Positions 36,414 to 49,627 of a DNA stretch of 64,000 bases are shown here, one piece after another. Positions within the stretch are counted from its first letter, which is position 1, and each line of letters opens with the position of its first letter. The notes under the pieces were generated by a model. That model saw only the letters and a program-made list of their open reading frames with translations, had not been told where the DNA came from and searched no databases. The stretch lies in NCBI RefSeq assembly GCF_009830105.1, contig NZ_WURB01000001.1:186001-250000 (forward strand), read 5' to 3'. This DNA is from Microvirga makkahensis. GTDB taxonomy: Bacteria; Pseudomonadota; Alphaproteobacteria; Rhizobiales; Beijerinckiaceae. A program made the position numbers and the translations under genes.

Positions 36414-37394
36414 CTATTGCAGGCGAGGTGTCTTCATGTATCGGCTCCGGTCAGCTGATCTGACCGTCACGTCGAAGGTATCGCCTTCCCGCTCCAACGT
36501 CAGAGGCACATCCACCCCGGCTGCCCCAAGCGCCCAGATTGCCCGGTAGAATTCCGGCAGGGACGATACAGCGTGTCCTGCTACAGCTTGCACGTTATCC
36601 CCAGCCCTTAAGCCAGCCCGCTGCGCCGGAGCGTTGCCGGCGAGCCCGATAATCGAGACCCGATCCTCTTCGGTCTCGGAAGCATAAAACCCAAGCCATG
36701 GCTTTGGCGGCGTGCCAACTCGTCCCAAGGTCAAAAGGTCGTCGAGAATCGGCTTCAGAAGATCGATGGGGACGCTCATGTTCAAGGGGACGATAGCGCC
36801 ACCCTGCGCCTGATGCTGAAGCTGCAGCGAACCGATGCCCACGAGATCCCCCCGTGGACCGATCAGAGCCGCGCCGCCCCAATTCGGGTGGGCCGGCACG
36901 GTGAAGATGGCATCGTCAATGAGATACTCCCAGTAGCCGGCGAATTCCTGGCAGGCGACCACCTGGGCACTCAGGGATTGGGAGAGCCCGCCACTGCTGC
37001 CCATGACCGCCCAATCCCCGGGCGACAGCCGCCGGGAATCCCCCAACGACATAACCGGCAGCCCAAGCGGACCGAGCGCCTGCACCAGGCCGAAGCCGCT
37101 GTCATAATCGTAGGCAAGCACATGTGCCTCGACCATGCGACCCTTATTGGTGGCGAGCCAGACCTCCTCGGCCTCGGCGATCAGGTACCCGATGGTCGCG
37201 ACGAGGCCGTCCGTCCGGATGACCACACCCTGACCGGCCCGCTCGATTCCGAGGGTCTCGGCGGTAAACGCGTCCTCGGGCACTCGGGCCCGAAGCGATA
37301 CGATGGAACTCAGGGCTTCTCGCAGATCATAGGCGAGAGCGTCCGGGTCGGGCTGGAACTCCGGCGGGATCTGCCATTCCTCCGGTGACTGCAT
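36414..37394 (-). CDS. HtrA/S1C-like protein with PDZ domain, catalytic triad lost
   Basis: 326 residues aligning along the trypsin-like HtrA fold and one C-terminal PDZ domain (PWLGFYAS near 228, then GNAPAQRAGLRAGDNVQAVAG). The triad is absent. The His position (VVTNNHVV) is Tyr70 in VATIGYLI, the Asp position (RTDLAL) is Gly100 in DSGFGLVQ, and the Ser position (GNSGG) is Trp172 in HPNWGGAAL. No signal peptide or N-terminal helix is seen, so it should be cytoplasmic. The fold landmarks LGDSRRLSPGDWAVMGSSGG and GDLVGIGS are kept, so it is most likely a pseudoprotease used as a scaffold or peptide-binding module rather than a decaying gene. Confidence 0.82.
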   Translation of the reverse strand: MQSPEEWQIPPEFQPDPDALAYDLREALSSIVSLRARVPEDAFTAETLGIERAGQGVVIRTDGLVATIGYLIAEAEEVWLATNKGRMVEAHVLAYDYDSGFGLVQALGPLGLPVMSLGDSRRLSPGDWAVMGSSGGLSQSLSAQVVACQEFAGYWEYLIDDAIFTVPAHPNWGGAALIGPRGDLVGIGSLQLQHQAQGGAIVPLNMSVPIDLLKPILDDLLTLGRVGTPPKPWLGFYASETEEDRVSIIGLAGNAPAQRAGLRAGDNVQAVAGHAVSSLPEFYRAIWALGAAGVDVPLTLEREGDTFDVTVRSADRSRYMKTPRLQ

Positions 37395-37534
37395 CGCAAA
37401 CTCCTTAAACCCGCCTCCCAGGACCTGGTTAGGCCAGGCCGCGGGGGAACTTCCATAGAATCAACATGGCGGACCGTACCGGAGGTTCAACCCGTACTCA
37501 TTAGACGAAAGGCAGCCGGAGCGAACACGAAGGC

Positions 37535-37548
37535 TTGACCTCAATCAA
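37535..37548 (+). promoter_or_regulatory. FNR/FixK-type box
   Basis: TTGACCTCAATCAA fits TTGA-N6-TCAA, the half-site pattern bound by FNR, FnrN and FixK. It lies at the 5' edge of the hemN remnant; hemN is a classic FNR/FixK target. It therefore probably marks the former promoter of this locus. Confidence 0.5.
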
Positions 37549-37880
37549 GGCTGCCGGCCCGAGAAGGACGCCCGAACTCATCACCCGCTACGGACAGCGT
37601 GTCCCACGGTACACGAGCTGTCCCGCCGCGCCGCATTTCAGGCCCGGGCGAGGCGCTCGACGACGATCGGCTGCGCCGAAGCGTCGTCGAGCGCCTCATG
37701 TGCGATTTCGCAGTCGACCGCGCCCACATCGCCCGTGAGGACAGGAAACCCGTCCTCACGGCCAAGGCCTCGGCCATCGACGAACTGACCCGGGGCAGAC
37801 CTGTGAAACTCGCCGGACTGGCCCTCACGACCCTCAAAGAACGGCGCCCTGCGGCATTCGCGTGCCGTCTAGGCTTTTCC
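37535..37880 (+). pseudogene. hemN: hemN remnant (oxygen-independent coproporphyrinogen III oxidase)
   Basis: Two pieces of HemN survive in different frames. The first (about 37565-37645) reads PELITRYGQRVPRYTSCPAA, the N-terminal HemN signature normally VPRYTSYPTAPHF. About 30 bases later the frame changes and reads DDDRLRRSVVERLMCDFAVD, a block from the C-terminal part of HemN, followed by a weak match to the terminal domain up to about 37880. The whole radical-SAM core, including the CxxxCxxC iron-sulphur motif, is missing. A large internal deletion with a frame change explains this. Full HemN is about 450 residues. The piece cannot be functional. Confidence 0.75.
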
Positions 37881-37904
37881 GGGACCGTCGGCGGGGCAGA
37901 GCCC

Positions 37905-38395
37905 CTGGTTGATGTGCACCAATGCCCCTCCTCCGGCAACCAGATCTGTCCGCAATCAGTGAAGAGTCGTTTCCGCACGATCCATTTGATCGTGCTGGCC
38001 GTTGCACTCAGGATCTATGACAATCTCCGTTCCTTCGCTGTGATCGCGGCCCCAACGCTCCCGATTAAGCCATCCTAGTCGATCTGCCTCATCGCCGCTT
38101 CTATTTCTTCTTCATCGAGATCTGGCCGCAGAAAGTATATTACTTCACAGGTCTGCTGGTGCTGGCCGCGCCTGCTCATATTCTCATGAACGCCGTCTGG
38201 ACCGACGGATTCTACGCCGTCGAGCGCAGGATCGAAGGCGATCCTCGCGAGCGGATGCGCAAAGACAGGGAGAATTTCACTTTCGAAGCGGCACTCAAAA
38301 GGGTGTGAAACATTTCGTCTGGCCGGTGGACCGGGGGCATGGGTTCCCTACTTCGCCGATGCGCCCACCCTGATCTATGAACGGGCCACCTTCTA
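37905..38395 (+). pseudogene. ccoG: ccoG/fixG remnant (cbb3 oxidase accessory iron-sulphur protein)
   Basis: Several collinear pieces of CcoG remain in shifting frames. PQSVKSRFRTIHLIVLAVAL (about 37956-38015) matches the N-terminal cytoplasmic and first-helix region. LVDLPHRRFYFFFIEIWPQK and YYFTGLLVLAA (from 38075) match the next conserved block. VWTDGFYAVERRIEGDPRER matches the segment after the CxxxCP ferredoxin-like motif, and AWVPYFADAPTLIYE (about 38338-38382) matches a later block. The cysteine-rich part and the remainder are deleted and frame breaks occur between pieces. CcoG functions in copper delivery and assembly of cbb3 cytochrome oxidase under micro-oxic conditions; no ccoN-type gene is present here. 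Confidence 0.75.
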
Positions 38396-38399
38396 GTTC

Positions 38400-38516
38400 C
38401 TTCCGAGCGCCTCCCGAAAGACAGCCAAGTCGATTTCCCCTATGTCGCGCATCGATATCGCCGACCACCTGGGACTGACGATCGAAACCGTCTCGCGTCT
38501 GCGCCTCGACGCGTGA
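38400..38516 (+). pseudogene. CRP/FNR-family regulator remnant (fnr/fixK type)
   Basis: The short frame ending with TGA at 38514-38516 reads SPMSRIDIADHLGLTIETVS. This is the helix-turn-helix of FNR/FixK-type regulators (typically LPMSRxDIADYLGLTxETVSR). It is followed by only four further residues where the recognition-helix tail and C-terminus should continue. No sensory domain precedes it; upstream residues in frame (KTAKSI) are only a scrap of the preceding region. It is a 3' fragment of the regulator that normally controls hemN and cbb3 oxidase genes. Confidence 0.65.
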
Positions 38517-38528
38517 TTGGTACCGGCC

Positions 38529-39113
38529 TCAGATTCCTGGATTGAGTCCTCGTACGTAATCCTTGGCGCGCTTTTGCACATCGCGCCACAAGCGCAGCTC
38601 CCGCTTCGCATCCGCGAGTGCGCGATGGTCGGGATCACCCTTCGCCTCATCTTCGAGCCGTGCACGAGCGAGAATCTCCTTTGCGCGGACGGCTTGCTCA
38701 CCTTCTGTCAGGCCAGACTCCTGCAGTATTCGTGCGATCACCTCCTGATGCGCGACATCCGTGTCCTGCAGGCGCAGTGCATGCCGCGGAAGACCGGCGC
38801 CTCGCAGTAATTTGCTGAGCCACTGACCGTCCCACGAGGGAGCGGTTGCAAAGAGGGCGTGGCCCGAGAGAGCTTCCAGCATGTGATTGGCGACCTCGTC
38901 GTGCGGCGTCCCCTCCGCAAGGAGCCGTTCTCGCGTCAGACGATGGGTCGCCTCGGACTCTGCAGACCAGTCTGTCCACGAAGGTGCAGGTCTGATGAGG
39001 TAACTCTCTTCCTGCCCCGACGCGAACACCCAGCCGACCTCGATCGGATAGCTATCCTTGCCGAGCGAGGATGCCTCGAAATCCAGGAAGACGATATCCG
39101 GCTGTCGGCTCAT
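38529..39113 (-). CDS. DnaQ-like 3'-5' exonuclease (DEDDh)
   Basis: 194 residues from the ATG at 39113. Exonuclease motif I is FLDFEASSLG (DxE), motif II includes SWDGQWLSKLL, and motif III is DHRALADAKREL (HxxxxD), giving a DEDDh active site. The family trims DNA or RNA 3' ends; this stand-alone copy has no polymerase or helicase domain, and the substrate is not predictable. GGAG nine bases upstream supports 39113, with 39146 as an alternative. Its 3' end stops 13 bp from the decayed fnr-type fragment, facing it. Confidence 0.75.
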   Translation of the reverse strand: MSRQPDIVFLDFEASSLGKDSYPIEVGWVFASGQEESYLIRPAPSWTDWSAESEATHRLTRERLLAEGTPHDEVANHMLEALSGHALFATAPSWDGQWLSKLLRGAGLPRHALRLQDTDVAHQEVIARILQESGLTEGEQAVRAKEILARARLEDEAKGDPDHRALADAKRELRLWRDVQKRAKDYVRGLNPGI

Positions 39114-39217
39114 CGGATGCGGCTCCAGAACATTCTCGTTGTGCAACTGCCCATTCAGGTAAACGAGAAAGATCGCGAGATCGCTGGCTCAGGCGGGAAA
39201 GCAGAAAAAATGCGAGG

Positions 39218-41317
39218 TCACGCGGATGCTAAGGCCCTTATCGGAACGACATTCTTCGCAATCGGCTGTGTCTTGTCCAGGAGGGTCTGAATCTTCTCGG
39301 CAAGATCGGTGGCACGGTATGGCTTGTAGAGGAGCTCGACATCCTCGATCGTTTCCTCGCCGTCCACATAGCCGGTCGTCAGGATAATCTGCACATCCGG
39401 CTTTTCGCTTTTGATTAGCCGCGCAAGATCGATTCCGCTGATTCCGCCGGGCATGCGAACATCGGATAGGACAAGTCGGATCCGATCGTTCGCTTTCAGC
39501 AATGTAGCCGCCGCATCCCCCGTCTCTGCTTCGATCACGTCGAATCCGAGGGCGCACAGCGTCGAGATCGCCACCTGCCGCACAGCGGGATTGTCTTCGA
39601 CGACAAGAACAGTCTGCCCGGCGCCGAAAGGCGCTGTATCACTCACCTGCTTCTCGCTCGTGCTCTCGGCAACTCCATAAGCCCGCGGCAGGAAGATGCG
39701 GATGGTAGTTCCTTCGTTGGGAGCGCTGTCGATCTCCACATGGCCATGAGATTGCTGCACGAAACCATAAACCATGCTGAGGCCCAAACCCGTTCCCTTG
39801 CCACTCTCCTTCGTCGTGAAGAAGGGCTCGAACACGCGTTGGAGAATTTCCGGCGGCATGCCGACCCCTGTATCGCACACGGAGATCATGACGAAGTCAC
39901 CCGGGTGCTCAACCTTGTTTTCGTCGAGAGTCTGAGTGGCAACCGTGATCGAAAGATCGCCGCCATCTGGCATGGCGTCGCGGGCATTGACCGCAAGATT
40001 GAGCAACGCAGCCTCGAGCTGCGCCCGATCGACCTCGATCGGGTAGATGTTGTCCTCGACCTGGAGACCGATATTGATATGCTCGCCCAGGGTACGGCGC
40101 ATGAGCTCCAGGAGTCCCGGCATCAGGGCTCCGACGTCGACAACGGAAACCTGCAAGGGCTGGCGTCGCGAGAAGGCCAGAAGCCTGTGCGTGAGATCGG
40201 CGCAGCGTTGCGCCCCCTCCATCGCCATCCTGACCCTGGGTTCCGCTTTCGCATTGCCTTTGATCGCCCTCTGCAACAGGTCCAGATTGCCGATCACCAC
40301 GCTCAGCATATTGTTGAAGTCATGGGCGATGCCGCCGGTCAATCGTCCCACGGCTTCGAGCTTGCTGGCATGGAGCAGGTTCTGCTCCATCTGCTTTCGT
40401 TCCGTGATATCGAACCACATGCCGAAGAATTCACGTGGTCGTCCATCATCGTCATGCATCAGCATCGTCTGGTCGAGGAAGAACCGCTCGCTGCCATCGG
40501 CACAGGTCCAGCGGTATTCCAATGTGATGGTCCCTTGATCCGTCAGATCGTGGAGTTGGCTTAGTACCCTGTCCCTGTCATCGGGATGAAGCCGTGATGA
40601 CCAGAAGTCCGGTGAATCCAGAAAGGCCTTGGGCGGAAAACCCGTGATGCGCTCGATGCTCTCATTGGTGAAATGTAGCTGCCGATGATCCTCATGGATG
40701 GAGGCGGTGTAGAGGGCGATCGGCAATGATTCCAGTACAATGGACTGGTGCTCCTCGCGGCGGCGAAGGGCCTGCTCAGTCTTGAGCTTCTCGCTGCGGA
40801 CCCGAAGGTTTTCCATCAGGAGACGTCTTTCCTCCTCCCCCTGCCTCCGGATCTCCTCGGTCTTCCGGTAGAGGTCGACGAACACATCGACCTTCGACTT
40901 CAGGATCAGTGGCTCAATGGGCTTGAAGACATAATCAACCGCACCGGCCGAGTAGCCGCGGAAGACATGCATGTCCTCCTTGTTGAAGGCCGTCAGGAAC
41001 AGAATCGGCACACGTGACGAGCGTGGCCGGTTGCGGATGAGACCCGCAACTTCGTAACCATCGAGGCGAGGCATCTGCACGTCCAACAGGATCACCGCGA
41101 AATCATACTGCAGGACCTGCCGTAATGCGGCCTCGCCGGAATCGGCCTTGACGATTTCGATCCCGGGGGCGCGGAGGATCTCCTCCACGACAGTCAGATT
41201 CCGGGGGTCGTCATCGACCACCAGAATCTTGGCCGGCACAGGATTGGACATGACGGGCCCGAGAATCTGAGGCTTCAGATCAGCTTCTGGCACGCCCCGC
41301 CCGTAACGTTCCATCAT
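39218..41317 (-). CDS. hybrid sensor histidine kinase: receiver-PAS-kinase-receiver
   Basis: 699 residues in order: N-terminal receiver (about 29-150, phosphoacceptor Asp79 in VILLDVQMPRLDG), coiled coil, PAS/PAC (LHFTNESIERITGFPP to FFGMWFDITERKQ), HisKA with the phosphorylatable His in GGIAHDFNNMLS, HATPase_c (NLAVNARDAMPDGG, DTGVGMPPEI, GKGTGLGLSMVYGFV), and a C-terminal receiver with Asp619 (LVLSDVRMPGG). No membrane segment, so cytoplasmic. The start at 41317 lies two bases after the stop of the poly-HAMP kinase, so translation is probably coupled. ATG 41251 (MSNPVPAKIL) is an alternative. The N-terminal receiver may take phosphate from the three receivers or kinase of its partner. Confidence 0.9.
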   Translation of the reverse strand: MMERYGRGVPEADLKPQILGPVMSNPVPAKILVVDDDPRNLTVVEEILRAPGIEIVKADSGEAALRQVLQYDFAVILLDVQMPRLDGYEVAGLIRNRPRSSRVPILFLTAFNKEDMHVFRGYSAGAVDYVFKPIEPLILKSKVDVFVDLYRKTEEIRRQGEEERRLLMENLRVRSEKLKTEQALRRREEHQSIVLESLPIALYTASIHEDHRQLHFTNESIERITGFPPKAFLDSPDFWSSRLHPDDRDRVLSQLHDLTDQGTITLEYRWTCADGSERFFLDQTMLMHDDDGRPREFFGMWFDITERKQMEQNLLHASKLEAVGRLTGGIAHDFNNMLSVVIGNLDLLQRAIKGNAKAEPRVRMAMEGAQRCADLTHRLLAFSRRQPLQVSVVDVGALMPGLLELMRRTLGEHINIGLQVEDNIYPIEVDRAQLEAALLNLAVNARDAMPDGGDLSITVATQTLDENKVEHPGDFVMISVCDTGVGMPPEILQRVFEPFFTTKESGKGTGLGLSMVYGFVQQSHGHVEIDSAPNEGTTIRIFLPRAYGVAESTSEKQVSDTAPFGAGQTVLVVEDNPAVRQVAISTLCALGFDVIEAETGDAAATLLKANDRIRLVLSDVRMPGGISGIDLARLIKSEKPDVQIILTTGYVDGEETIEDVELLYKPYRATDLAEKIQTLLDKTQPIAKNVVPIRALASA

Positions 41318-41319
41318 GT

Positions 41320-46881
<5,562 letters not shown>

Positions 46882-46984
46882 AAAGCCCCCCGTAACACAG
46901 TTCCAGGCAGACGGCCCGGCTCCCCTTGCTGTACGGACATCCGACGGGTGTTCTCACCACTCTGGACAGACGCCGACCATCGAA

Positions 46985-47009
46985 AACGTAGGCGTCCCCA
47001 GAAAGTTCC
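46985..47009 (-). promoter_or_regulatory. EcfG-type stress promoter for the poly-HAMP kinase operon
   Basis: On the minus strand GGAAC (47009-47005), 16 bp, CGTT (46988-46985), an exact consensus match. It lies 104 bp upstream of the kinase ATG at 46881 in the only non-coding region before that gene. Confidence 0.62.
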
Positions 47010-47107
47010 AATGGAAAGGAGGAGTATTTTCAGCGCTGTTCAGCTCCGGCGGAGGGAAGGCCGACCTCTTGCATCGCCTGCGTCTTCAGCATGACAGATC
47101 CTCTGCT

Positions 47108-48046
47108 TCAGGGCGTTCGCTGCGGCAGCTTCAGCCCCCGATCCCATGGCGGGTTGGATCCGAACCTCTGCACAAGAAAATCCACGAAGGCACGCACCTT
47201 GGCAGGAGGGTGGCGATTGGCCGGGTACATGGCGAAGACCCCCGGGAGCTCAAGCGGGGGATGATCAAGAGGCAATGCCACGAGCCGTCCCTCCCGTAAT
47301 GCGTCGCTGACGAGAAAGGTAGGCTGATAGATCAGGCCCTGACCTGCCATCGAGGCGGCGACCAGTGCATCCCCGTTGTTCGCGCGCAGATTGCCTCGGA
47401 CCCGAACCTTGACCTTGCCGTCGGCGCCGAATGCCCACTCATCCGGCCCCACGCCGCGGGACAAGGTGTAGCCAAGGCAGTTGTGCCGGGACAGGTCAGC
47501 TACCGTTTGCGGGATTCCTTGCTCCGAGAGATAGGAAGGTGAGGCGCAAAGGACGAGGCGGCATGGCGCAATCTTACGGGCGATCATGGTGGAATCCCGA
47601 AGCCACCCGATCCGTACGGCCATATCCCATCCCTCCTCGATGAGATCGACGAAGCGGTCGTTCAGGCCAAGATCCACCGTTACGGCAGGATGGAGGCGCG
47701 AGAACTCGGCCATGAGGGGCGCGAGTTCCCGATAGCCGAACGACAAGGGAGCATTCACTCGCAGCGTGCCCTGCACCTCGACCCGTTCGGCAGAAGCCGT
47801 GGCCTCGGCCTCTTCGATTTCGGCCAGAATGCGCTCGGCGCTTCCGAGATAGCGCCGTCCGGCTTCGGTAAGGGTCAGGCGGCGGGTGGTCCGGTGGAGG
47901 AGCTTTACACCCAGCCGCTCTTCGATGGCCCCCACATGCTTAGTCGCCATGGTCTGGGAAATGCCGAGCGCGCGGGCTGCGGCCGACAGGCTTCCGAGAG
48001 CCGCGACCCGCACGAATATCTGCATTCCGGTGACTCGGTCGAGCAT
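47108..48046 (-). CDS. LysR-family transcriptional regulator
   Basis: 312 residues from the ATG at 48046 (MLDRVTGMQIFVRV). The N-terminal winged HTH (GSLSAAARALGISQTMATKH, RLGVKLLHRTTRRLTLTEAG) and the C-terminal periplasmic-binding-like effector domain are complete. It belongs to the large subgroup whose members usually regulate an adjacent divergent gene. The frame is open to 48208, but only from codons near 48046 does the sequence look like LysR, and GAGG precedes this ATG. It is divergent from the cystathionine beta-synthase gene with a 207-bp spacer. The effector is unknown. Confidence 0.88.
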   Translation of the reverse strand: MLDRVTGMQIFVRVAALGSLSAAARALGISQTMATKHVGAIEERLGVKLLHRTTRRLTLTEAGRRYLGSAERILAEIEEAEATASAERVEVQGTLRVNAPLSFGYRELAPLMAEFSRLHPAVTVDLGLNDRFVDLIEEGWDMAVRIGWLRDSTMIARKIAPCRLVLCASPSYLSEQGIPQTVADLSRHNCLGYTLSRGVGPDEWAFGADGKVKVRVRGNLRANNGDALVAASMAGQGLIYQPTFLVSDALREGRLVALPLDHPPLELPGVFAMYPANRHPPAKVRAFVDFLVQRFGSNPPWDRGLKLPQRTP

Positions 48047-48208
48047 TAGCCTCACTCCCATCGAGTGGAATCGTATCTGTATGACTGGAATTATCAATGA
48101 AAGAGGTGAAGCGGGGATGTTCCAGCCGGACGCAATGGCACTGAAAGAGAAAGGCTCGTCCCTTCCGGAAGATTTAACTGAATACCTATAGCCAGGAGGG
48201 TTTTTCAC

Positions 48209-48234
48209 GAATATATATGAGCAATATCATATTC
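48209..48234. promoter_or_regulatory. palindrome in the LysR/CBS divergent promoter region
   Basis: GAATAT at 48209-48214 and ATATTC at 48229-48234 form a 6-bp inverted repeat with a 14-bp AT-rich spacer, 20 bp before the cystathionine beta-synthase start. Its dyad and AT content fit a LysR-type operator (T-N11-A family), but a chance palindrome in AT-rich DNA cannot be excluded. Confidence 0.3.
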
Positions 48235-48253
48235 CACATAAAGGATGCGTTCA

Positions 48254-49627
48254 ATGTCTGCCCGTGGAGCTATGGACCTGATCGGCCACACGCCTCTCGT
48301 CGAGGTGACGAGCTTGAATGCCGGTCCTTGCAGACTGTTCCTCAAACTTGAGAGCGCCAATCCGAGCGGATCCATCAAGGATCGTCCAGCCCGCGCCATG
48401 ATCGAGGCCGCGGAAAGGAACGGCAGCCTGAAGCCGGGTGGCACCATTGTTGAGGCGACTGCCGGCAATACGGGCGTCGGTCTCGCCCTGGTTGGCGCCA
48501 GCAAGGGCTATCGCACGCTCCTCGTCGTTCCCGATAAAATGTCCCGCGAGAAGGTGCTGCACGCGAAAGCTCTCGGCGCGGAGGTGGTGATCACGCGCTC
48601 GGATGTGGGTAAGGGGCATCCCGACTACTACCAGGATCTGGCCCTGGAGATCACCCGCAAGACTCCCGGCGCCGTCTACATCAACCAGTTCGAGAATCCC
48701 GCCAATCCGGCGGCGCATGAGGCCAGCACCGGCCCCGAGATCCTGGACGGGATGGAGGGCGATGTGGATGCCGTCGTGGTCGGCGTCGGTTCCGGCGGCA
48801 CGCTGACGGGTATTGGACGCTATCTCCAGAAGGCCTCTCCAAAGACGGCGATGATTCTCGCCGATCCTGCAGGCTCGATCCTTGCCCCTCTGGTTGAAAC
48901 GGGAGAAATGACGGAGGCGGGCTCCTGGGCTGTCGAGGGCATCGGCGAGGATTTCGTACCGTTCAATTGCGATCTCTCTCTCGTCAAGAAGGCCTATTCC
49001 ATCACCGACAAGGAGAGCTTCTCGGCAGCCAGAGAGCTGCTGCGCAAGGAAGGCATCCTTGCCGGCTCGTCCTCCGGCACATTGCTGGCCGCGGCGCTGC
49101 GCTATTGCCGCGAGCAGAGCGAACCGAAGCGCGTCGTCACCCTCGTCTGCGACACGGGCGCCAAGTATCTGTCGAAGGTCTTCAACGATGCCTTCATCGC
49201 CCAGGAGGGCTGGCTCGACCGCAAGCCCACTGGCACCGCACGCGATGTGGTCATCAATCCCTTCGGCGAGGGTGCAACGATCTTCGTCTCCCCCAGCGAA
49301 ACGCTTCGCTCTGCCTTCGCACGCATGCGCTCCTCCGATATTTCTCAGTTGCCGGTGATCGAGGACGGCCACGTCGTCGGCCTCGTGGACGAAAGCGATA
49401 TTCTCGATGCGCTCGTTGCCAACGAAAGTGATCCGCAGGGCGTCTTCAACAAACCCGTGCGCGAGATCATGACCACGCGCCTGCAAACCGTTCCTGCGCA
49501 GGCACCTGTAAAGGATCTCCTCCCCCTCTTCGCTTCAGGTCTCGTGCCGGTGATCATGGACGGCGACACCTTCGTTGGCTTGGCCACGCGCATCGACCTC
49601 ATCAACTTCTTCCGGATACAAGCCTGA
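48254..49627 (+). CDS. cystathionine beta-synthase
   Basis: 457 residues from the ATG at 48254, which has AGGA eight bases upstream; the in-frame ATG at 48245 leaves no room for a ribosome site. A fold-type II PLP domain carries the Schiff-base Lys42 (SGSIKDRPA), the substrate loop EATAGNTGVGLAL and the phosphate loop GVGSGGTLTGIG. A C-terminal pair of CBS domains (about 335-455, REIMTTRLQTVPAQ) distinguishes it from cysteine synthase. It condenses serine with homocysteine to cystathionine. The stop overlaps the gamma-lyase ATG by one base (TGATG), making a reverse-transsulfuration operon. It lacks the N-terminal haem domain of the mammalian enzyme. Confidence 0.9.
   Translation: MSARGAMDLIGHTPLVEVTSLNAGPCRLFLKLESANPSGSIKDRPARAMIEAAERNGSLKPGGTIVEATAGNTGVGLALVGASKGYRTLLVVPDKMSREKVLHAKALGAEVVITRSDVGKGHPDYYQDLALEITRKTPGAVYINQFENPANPAAHEASTGPEILDGMEGDVDAVVVGVGSGGTLTGIGRYLQKASPKTAMILADPAGSILAPLVETGEMTEAGSWAVEGIGEDFVPFNCDLSLVKKAYSITDKESFSAARELLRKEGILAGSSSGTLLAAALRYCREQSEPKRVVTLVCDTGAKYLSKVFNDAFIAQEGWLDRKPTGTARDVVINPFGEGATIFVSPSETLRSAFARMRSSDISQLPVIEDGHVVGLVDESDILDALVANESDPQGVFNKPVREIMTTRLQTVPAQAPVKDLLPLFASGLVPVIMDGDTFVGLATRIDLINFFRIQA

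Noticed and set aside
37599..38078. A 159-residue plus-strand frame as an intact hypothetical gene
   Set aside because: Its start overlaps the hemN N-terminal remnant in another frame, its middle is HemN C-terminal sequence and its end is CcoG N-terminal sequence. It is a chance frame through two decayed genes.
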